Part shown: positions 5,759 through 9,973 of the stretch, one piece after another
Numbering within the stretch: the stretch's first letter is position 1
Layout: each line of letters opens with the position of its first letter
NCBI GenBank assembly: GCA_009724975.1
Contig: SRXB01000054.1
Coordinates: forward strand, 1-9,973
Source of the DNA: a bacterium
Lineage (GTDB): Bacteria > Desulfobacterota > Deferrisomatia > Deferrisomatales > BM512
Reading direction: 5' to 3'
DNA length: 9,973 nucleotides
Notes under the pieces: model-generated
Database searches by the model: none
Seen by the model: the letters and a program-made list of their open reading frames with translations, nothing else
Told to the model about the DNA's origin: nothing
Position numbers and translations under genes: made by a program

Positions 5759-6870
5759 TTCCCTCGCAGGACGCCTTCAAGGAAACCTTCATCCTCAACA
5801 TGGGGCCGCAGCACCCCTCCACCCACGGCGTTTTGCGTGTGGTGCTAAAGTGCGACGGCGAATACGTCCTCGAAGCGGAGCCGGTAATAGGCTACGGCCA
5901 CCGCATGCACGAGAAGATGGGCGAAGTGCGCGACCACCGCGGCTTTTACGCCAACGTCTCCCGCATGGACTACGCCGGCCCGATGTGCTTCGCCCACGGC
6001 CACATCCTCGCCGTAGAAAAACTCCTCGGCATAGAGGTCCCCCAGCGCGCCGAATACATACGCGTCATAACCACCGAGCTTTCGAGAATCTCAAGCCACC
6101 TCCTCTGGCTCGGGGCCTTCCTCCTCGACCTCGGCGCCTTCACCCCCATCCTCTACGCCTTCGACGACAGGGAAATAATCTACGACCTGATGGAAGACCT
6201 TAGCGGGGCGCGCCTCACCATAAGCTATTTTAGGGTTGGCGGCGTAGCACGCGATGTCGACGAGAACTTCCTCGCCGGAACCAAAGCCTTCGTCAAGCGC
6301 CTTCGGGGCCGCATGCCGATGTACCACAACCTCGTCACCGGCAACGTAATCTTCCAAAAGCGCGTCATGGACGTGGGCCACATACCGCTGGACATGGCGC
6401 TCAAATACGGCGCCACCGGCGCGGTGATACGCGGCAGCGGAGTACCCTACGACGTCCGCAGGGCCGAACCCTACTCCGCCTATCCCGATTTCGACTTCGA
6501 AATCCCCTACTTCACCGAATGCGACTGCTTCGCACGCTACCGCGTGAGGATGATAGAGATCGAACAATCCCTGCGCATCGTCGAGCAGGCGATAGCAAAG
6601 CTCCCCGACGGCGAATTCATCGCACCCAAGGTCCCGAAAATCCTGAAAACCCCGCCGGGCGAAGTCTACCAGGCGGTGGAGGCGGCCCGAGGGTCGCTGG
6701 GCTACTACCTTGTCAGCGACGGAACCCCCAACCCCTACCGCATGAAAATAAGGCCGCCCTCGTACTCGAACCTGAGCCTTCTTAAAGAGCTTTCGCGCGG
6801 CATCCTCCTTTCCGACCTTGTGGCCGTCATGGGAAGCCTTGACCTGGTCATACCGGAAATAGACCGCTGA
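5755..6870 (+). CDS. nuoD: NADH-quinone oxidoreductase subunit D (49-kDa type)
   Basis: A 371-residue subunit that forms the quinone-reduction pocket with NuoB; it is related to the large subunit of NiFe hydrogenases. Conserved features are MGPQHPSTHGVLR at 16-28 (H24 matches the quinone-binding histidine), HR..EK at 49-54, DYAGPM at 72-77 (Y73 matches the quinone-binding tyrosine), and the C-terminus LSDLVAVMGSLDLVIPEIDR ending in the typical Asp-Arg. Several normally conserved neighbours differ: GYGHRMHEK instead of the usual GYLHRGxEK, and SRMDY in place of DRLDY. The NiFe-binding cysteines of hydrogenases are absent, so this is a complex I/Fpo-type subunit, not a hydrogenase. Start ATG overlaps the nuoC stop, with GGAGGTG 5 nt upstream. 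nuoH follows directly; nuoE, nuoF and nuoG are not in between. Confidence 0.96.
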   Translation: MIPSQDAFKETFILNMGPQHPSTHGVLRVVLKCDGEYVLEAEPVIGYGHRMHEKMGEVRDHRGFYANVSRMDYAGPMCFAHGHILAVEKLLGIEVPQRAEYIRVITTELSRISSHLLWLGAFLLDLGAFTPILYAFDDREIIYDLMEDLSGARLTISYFRVGGVARDVDENFLAGTKAFVKRLRGRMPMYHNLVTGNVIFQKRVMDVGHIPLDMALKYGATGAVIRGSGVPYDVRRAEPYSAYPDFDFEIPYFTECDCFARYRVRMIEIEQSLRIVEQAIAKLPDGEFIAPKVPKILKTPPGEVYQAVEAARGSLGYYLVSDGTPNPYRMKIRPPSYSNLSLLKELSRGILLSDLVAVMGSLDLVIPEIDR

Positions 6871-6874
6871 GAGT

Positions 6875-6880
6875 GAGAGG
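6875..6880 (+). promoter_or_regulatory. Ribosome-binding site that favours the second nuoH ATG
   Basis: GAGAGG abuts the first ATG (6881) with no spacer, which is too close for initiation. It stands exactly 6 nt before the second in-frame ATG (6887), a normal distance. This makes 6887 the likelier start; a weaker GAG at 6871-6873 could still serve the upstream ATG. Confidence 0.5.
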
Positions 6881-6886
6881 ATGAAC

Positions 6887-7888
6887 ATGGCGTCACCTAA
6901 CCTCCTTCTCATAGCACTATCCGCCCTGGTGATAGTAATCTACGTCTTCACCAACTCGGCGGTGCTCGTCTGGGTCGAGCGAAAAGTCTGCGGCCACATC
7001 CAGCAGCGCCCCGGCCCCTACGAGGTAGGCCCCTTCGGCCTCCTGCAGACCGCCATCGACGGCCTCAAGCTCATGGGCAAGCAGCTCATAGTGCCGGACA
7101 ACGCCGACAAGAAGCTCTTCAAGCTCGGCCCCATCCTCGGCTTCGTCCCCCCGATTGTGGCGATGATAGTGGTTCCCTTCTCCACCAAGCTGCAGATCCA
7201 CGAGCTCGACATCGGCGTCCTCTTCATAATCGCCCTCGCCTCCATAAACGTGCTGGCGATACTCATCTCCGGCTGGGCCAGCGCCAACAAATACTCCCTC
7301 TTCGGCGCGGTCAGGAGCGTTGCGCAAAACATAGCCTACGAAATACCGCTCCTTTTGACCCTTCTCAGCGCCGTCCTCTACTTCGGCAGCCTCAAACTCA
7401 GCGAAATGACCGCCGCCCAGGGCGGCTTCTGGTTCGTCTTCACCCCCTTTGGCCTCGTTGGATTCCTCATCTACTTCGTAACGGGAATGGCCGAGACCAA
7501 CCGCGCCCCCTTCGACCTCCCCGAGGCGGAAAGCGAACTCACCGCAGGCTTTCACACCGAATACAGCGGCATGGGATTCGGCCTCTTCTTCCTCGGCGAA
7601 TACACCAACATGCTCCTTGTGGGCGCGATAGCCACCAGCGTATTTCTGGGCGGCTACAACCTTCCGGGCATAGCCCTTGAGGGAACCGGCATCATCCTCG
7701 AACTTCTCAAACTGGTCATCTTCCTGGCCAAGGTCTACTTCCTCATCTTCGTGATGATATGGATGCGCTGGACCTTCCCCCGCGTGCGCTTCGACCAGCT
7801 TTTGAACCTCTGCTGGAAATACCTCATTCCCCTCTCCCTCGCCAACCTTGTCGCCGTCGCCCTCTGGGTGAAAGCTTTCGGAGGGTAA
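6887..7888 (+). CDS. nuoH: NADH-quinone oxidoreductase subunit H (ND1-type)
   Basis: A 333-residue, roughly eight-helix membrane subunit that anchors the peripheral arm and forms the entrance to the quinone tunnel. Family signatures are all present: VERKVCGHIQQRPGPYEVGP in the first loop (about 30-49), SANKYSLFGAVRSVAQNIAYE (132-152) with the conserved acidic end, MAETNRAPFDLPEAESELTAG (201-221), FHTEYSGMGFGLFFLGEY (222-239) and RWTFPRVRFDQLL near the C-terminus. The charged loops contain the Glu and Arg residues linked to quinone chemistry and the proton path. The start at 6887 is preferred over 6881 because of ribosome-site spacing; either makes a normal protein. The gene sits 16 nt after nuoD (10 nt if 6881 is used) and 4 nt before nuoI. 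Confidence 0.96.
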   Translation: MASPNLLLIALSALVIVIYVFTNSAVLVWVERKVCGHIQQRPGPYEVGPFGLLQTAIDGLKLMGKQLIVPDNADKKLFKLGPILGFVPPIVAMIVVPFSTKLQIHELDIGVLFIIALASINVLAILISGWASANKYSLFGAVRSVAQNIAYEIPLLLTLLSAVLYFGSLKLSEMTAAQGGFWFVFTPFGLVGFLIYFVTGMAETNRAPFDLPEAESELTAGFHTEYSGMGFGLFFLGEYTNMLLVGAIATSVFLGGYNLPGIALEGTGIILELLKLVIFLAKVYFLIFVMIWMRWTFPRVRFDQLLNLCWKYLIPLSLANLVAVALWVKAFGG

Positions 7889-7892
7889 CGGA

Positions 7893-8429
7893 ATGGTAAA
7901 ATACTTCACCGAACTCTTTTCAGGGATGAAAAGCCTCCTTGTAGGCATGGGGATAACCGCCCGCGTCGGCATGAGAAAGCCGATCACGGTCCACTACCCC
8001 TTCGAGACCCTGAACGTGACCAAAAACTTCCGCAGCCACATCGAACTGGCGCTCGACCCGGAAAAGGGCTTCCACAAATGCATAACCTGCGGCATGTGCG
8101 AACGCGCCTGCCCCTCCGGCTGCATAACCATCAAGTCTGAAAAGCCCGAAGGCGCCAAAAAGAAAGAGCTTGTCGCCTACTACCTCGACTACACAAAGTG
8201 CAGCCTTTGCGCCAACTGCGTGGAGAGCTGCCCAACCGACGCCATAGAATTCTCTAACGACTACAAGCTGGTCGGCACCTCGCGCCACGACTTTCACTTC
8301 GAGCTTCTTGGCCGCGCCAAAAAACGCCTTGAGAAGATGGGCAAGGCGTGGACGCCGCCCGAAGCGGAGCCCCCAAAGACCGAAGCCCCCAAGCCAAAGG
8401 CGGAAGCAACCGCCCCAACGCAAGCCTAG
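7893..8429 (+). CDS. nuoI: NADH-quinone oxidoreductase subunit I (8Fe ferredoxin type)
   Basis: A 178-residue peripheral subunit with two 4Fe-4S clusters (N6a and N6b) that relay electrons toward NuoB. Both CxxCxxCxxxCP motifs are complete: C63, C66, C69, C73 and C103, C106, C109, C113. The N-terminal amphipathic segment (FTELFSGMKSLLVGMGITA) is the usual membrane-contact helix. After about residue 152 the protein ends in a low-complexity Pro/Lys/Glu/Ala tail (PPEAEPPKTEAPKPKAEA and beyond), which is not part of the core fold. GGAGGG 7 nt before the ATG gives a strong ribosome site that overlaps the end of nuoH. If the complex lacks NuoEFG, this subunit is a plausible docking point for ferredoxin or another donor (inference). 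Confidence 0.96.
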   Translation: MVKYFTELFSGMKSLLVGMGITARVGMRKPITVHYPFETLNVTKNFRSHIELALDPEKGFHKCITCGMCERACPSGCITIKSEKPEGAKKKELVAYYLDYTKCSLCANCVESCPTDAIEFSNDYKLVGTSRHDFHFELLGRAKKRLEKMGKAWTPPEAEPPKTEAPKPKAEATAPTQA

Positions 8430-8459
8430 ACGGGCATTTGAAGGAATGTGGGTTTAATC

Positions 8460-9020
8460 ATGGAATTCAGCCCTGAACTCTCAATCTTCGTAAAGCTTGC
8501 CGACGCGGGCTTTATAGCGATCGCGGCGATGACGCTGGCGGGAGGTCTGATTTCGGTCCTCGCCCGCCAGATAATCCACGCCGTCCTCGGCCTCGTCCTC
8601 GCCCTCACCGGCGTCGCGGGCCTCTACGCCTTCCTCGGCAACAACTTCATAGCCGCGATGCAGATGCTCATCTACGTCGGCGCGGTCTCCATAAGCATGG
8701 TCTTCGCGGTCATGCTCTCGCGCCCGCCGGAAGAAGCCAAACACATCTCGCTCCGCGACGCCGCAAAAGTCGCGATGGGCCTTATAGTGGCGTTCTTCGC
8801 CGCCTCGGCGATCGGGACCAACCTGATAAAGAAGCATTGGGAAGCCGCGAGCTGCCAGCTTTCGCAGGGAACCCCCGAGGAGATAGGCAAAGTCCTCCTC
8901 ACCCGCCACATCATAGCCTTCGAGCTGATATCGCTCGTCCTTCTGGTGGCGATTGTCGGCTCGGTGATAATCGCAAGGCGCGGCAGGGGCAACCCCGTCG
9001 AGATCGGAGAGAGCAAATGA
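8460..9020 (+). CDS. nuoJ: NADH-quinone oxidoreductase subunit J
   Basis: A 186-residue membrane subunit (ND6-type) with five predicted helices. The third helix, MQMLIYVGAVSISMVFAVML (about 67-86), is the conserved segment that changes shape in the catalytic cycle. The last helix, FELISLVLLVAIVGSVIIAR, matches the family's C-terminal signature. A polar loop at about 123-148 with one Cys separates helices 4 and 5. The start is uncertain: a GTG at 8448 would add four residues but is only 2 nt from AAGGA, while the ATG at 8460 gives a typical N-terminus but sits 14 nt from AAGGA. I choose ATG. The gap to nuoI is 30 nt, the longest in the nuo operon. The TGA overlaps nuoK as ATGA. Confidence 0.94.
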   Translation: MEFSPELSIFVKLADAGFIAIAAMTLAGGLISVLARQIIHAVLGLVLALTGVAGLYAFLGNNFIAAMQMLIYVGAVSISMVFAVMLSRPPEEAKHISLRDAAKVAMGLIVAFFAASAIGTNLIKKHWEAASCQLSQGTPEEIGKVLLTRHIIAFELISLVLLVAIVGSVIIARRGRGNPVEIGESK

Positions 9021-9346
9021 GCGCCTCACCCGCCTTCTTCGGCTCTCTGGAGAGCTACCTCTTCATCGCGCTGGCCCTTTTCGCGATGGGCCTTTACGGG
9101 ATAATCTCCCGCCCGGGCCTCATCTCGATGCTGATATCGGTGGAACTCATCCTCAACGGCGCGGGGCTCAACTTCATGGCCTTCAACCACTTCCTCTCCG
9201 CCGACAAGACCACCGGAGCCACCTTCACCCTCTTCATAATGGGCCTTGCCGCCGCCGAGGCGGCGATAGCCCTCTCGATAGCCGTCGCAATCTACCGCTA
9301 CCGCCGGTCGATTATCGCCGACGAGCTTTCCGCGATGAAGGACTAG
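9017..9346 (+). CDS. nuoK: NADH-quinone oxidoreductase subunit K
   Basis: A 109-residue, three-helix membrane subunit (ND4L-type) and one of the antiporter-like proton-path elements. The two essential membrane glutamates are visible: E43 in SVELILNGAGLNFMAF and E81 in GLAAAEAAIALSIAVAIYR, matching E36 and E72 of the E. coli protein. An N-terminal extension of about seven residues makes it slightly longer than the typical 100. ATG is inside the nuoJ stop (ATGA) with GGAGAG 5 nt upstream, so it is coupled to nuoJ translation. The TAG stop is part of the ribosome site of the following gene. Confidence 0.96.
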   Translation: MSASPAFFGSLESYLFIALALFAMGLYGIISRPGLISMLISVELILNGAGLNFMAFNHFLSADKTTGATFTLFIMGLAAAEAAIALSIAVAIYRYRRSIIADELSAMKD

Positions 9347-9356
9347 GAGAGAAACG

Positions 9357-9973
9357 ATGAACATTGAATCCTCCTTCATCCTCGTCCCGCTCCTACTGCC
9401 GCTTTTCACCGCGATAGGAAACCTGATCGCGGGCAGGTGGCCCAACGTGCGCGACTCCATCTCATCCGTGGGCGCGCTCCTAACCTTCGCCTCGGTGCTC
9501 AGCCTCGTGAGCCACGTTGCGGGCGGCGGAACCTACTCGCTCCACCTCTTCCACATCTACCAGGGGATAGACGTAACCCTTAGGGTCGACGGCATGAGCA
9601 TGATCTTCGCCGCCACCTCCTCCTTCCTCTGGATTTTGGCCACATTCTACTGCGTGGGCTACATGCGCGGGCTGAACGAGCACGCCCAGACCCGCTTTTA
9701 CGTCTGCTACTCGGCCACCATCTTCGGCGCGATGGGCGTGGCCTTCTCCGGCACCCTCCTATCCCTCTACCTCTTCTACGAGCTGGTCTCCATCTTCACC
9801 TACCCGCTCGTCATGCACCACCAGGACGAGGAAGCCTACGACGGAAGCCGCAAATACCTCACCTACCTGATGGTGACCTCCAAGCTGATGCTCCTTCCGG
9901 CGCTAGCCGCCGTCTACGTGAGCGCCGGAACGCTGGATTTCGCCACCAACATGACCACGGGCATCTTCCCCTC
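9357..9973 (+). CDS. Antiporter-like proton-channel subunit (MrpD/NuoL-M family), 5' part
   Basis: The first 205 residues of a large membrane protein, cut by the window end. It belongs to the proton-conducting antiporter superfamily shared by NuoL, NuoM, NuoN, MrpA and MrpD. Visible elements are the first helix pair, VDGMSMIF at 78-85, the YMRG loop (102-105), then LLSLYLFYELVSIFTYPLVMHH (134-155) with the conserved membrane glutamate E142. KYLTYLMVTSK at 166-176 follows, with K176 in the position region of the channel lysine, then AGTLDF. The classical NuoL helix (GWEGVGLCSYLLIGFW type) is not seen. The wording of this part is closer to MrpD-like subunits in nuo clusters of diverse anaerobes. 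By position it replaces nuoL. AGGAG overlaps the nuoK stop, 7 nt before the ATG. Confidence 0.85.
   Translation, partial: MNIESSFILVPLLLPLFTAIGNLIAGRWPNVRDSISSVGALLTFASVLSLVSHVAGGGTYSLHLFHIYQGIDVTLRVDGMSMIFAATSSFLWILATFYCVGYMRGLNEHAQTRFYVCYSATIFGAMGVAFSGTLLSLYLFYELVSIFTYPLVMHHQDEEAYDGSRKYLTYLMVTSKLMLLPALAAVYVSAGTLDFATNMTTGIFP

Noticed and set aside
5755..6870. Possibility that nuoD is a NiFe-hydrogenase large subunit (Ech/Hyf type)
   Set aside because: The paired CxxC metal-binding motifs near both ends are absent, and the quinone-site H24 and Y73 of complex I are present.
6091..6912. 273-codon open frame antisense to nuoD
   Set aside because: Shadow frame caused by third-position bias of nuoD; no ribosome site and no recognisable fold.
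6917..7987. 356-codon open frame antisense to nuoH
   Set aside because: It is the mirror of a hydrophobic GC-rich gene, giving an implausible Glu/Gly/His/Asp-rich protein with no domain, and it overlaps a certain gene completely.

Overview
The window is GC-rich DNA from what looks like a Gram-negative bacterium. The evidence is an AmpD-type peptidoglycan-recycling amidase and a complex I operon in the compact proteobacterial order. Starts are a mix of ATG, GTG and TTG with purine-rich ribosome sites, and ATA isoleucine codons are frequent for such GC-rich DNA. The NuoD and MrpD-like sequences resemble what I associate with former Deltaproteobacteria and neighbouring deep lineages, but the lineage cannot be fixed from the sequence alone. 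No tRNA, rRNA, CRISPR array, insertion sequence or phage gene is visible.

Left part (1-3844). The 3' end of an EamA/DMT drug/metabolite exporter runs rightward and stops 4 bases before a convergent leftward four-gene unit. In transcription order that unit is: a UMF1/Atg22-type MFS transporter (TTG start with a very strong Shine-Dalgarno), a DppB-type and a DppC-type peptide/nickel ABC permease, and an AmpD-like anhydro-muramyl-peptide amidase. Junctions are 7 nt, 2 nt and a 4-nt ATGA overlap, so this is almost certainly one operon. The permease plus AmpD pairing suggests uptake and recycling of cell-wall peptides. No ATPase or binding-protein gene is present here.

Middle (3845-4288). A 444-bp spacer separates the divergent operons and holds no convincing gene. 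It does hold regulatory structure: a 12-bp perfect palindrome, an 18-bp palindrome resembling the Rex (NADH/NAD+ sensor) operator, a weak terminator-like hairpin, and a strong sigma70-type promoter for the nuo operon (TTGACA, 17 nt, TATCTT) whose -10 box lies inside a perfect 7-bp inverted repeat.

Right part (4289-9973). A rightward, tightly packed complex I operon reads nuoA-nuoB-nuoC-nuoD-nuoH-nuoI-nuoJ-nuoK, then an antiporter-like proton-channel subunit cut by the window end. Genes overlap or are spaced by 4-30 nt. The NADH-oxidising module genes nuoE, nuoF and nuoG are missing from their usual place between nuoD and nuoH. The subunit after nuoK looks like an MrpD-type antiporter rather than a classical NuoL. 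Together these features suggest an 11-subunit-style, possibly ferredoxin-linked or otherwise modified, proton/sodium-pumping quinone oxidoreductase. Unusual residues in NuoD near the quinone site and an N-terminal CxxC in NuoB fit a divergent branch of the family.
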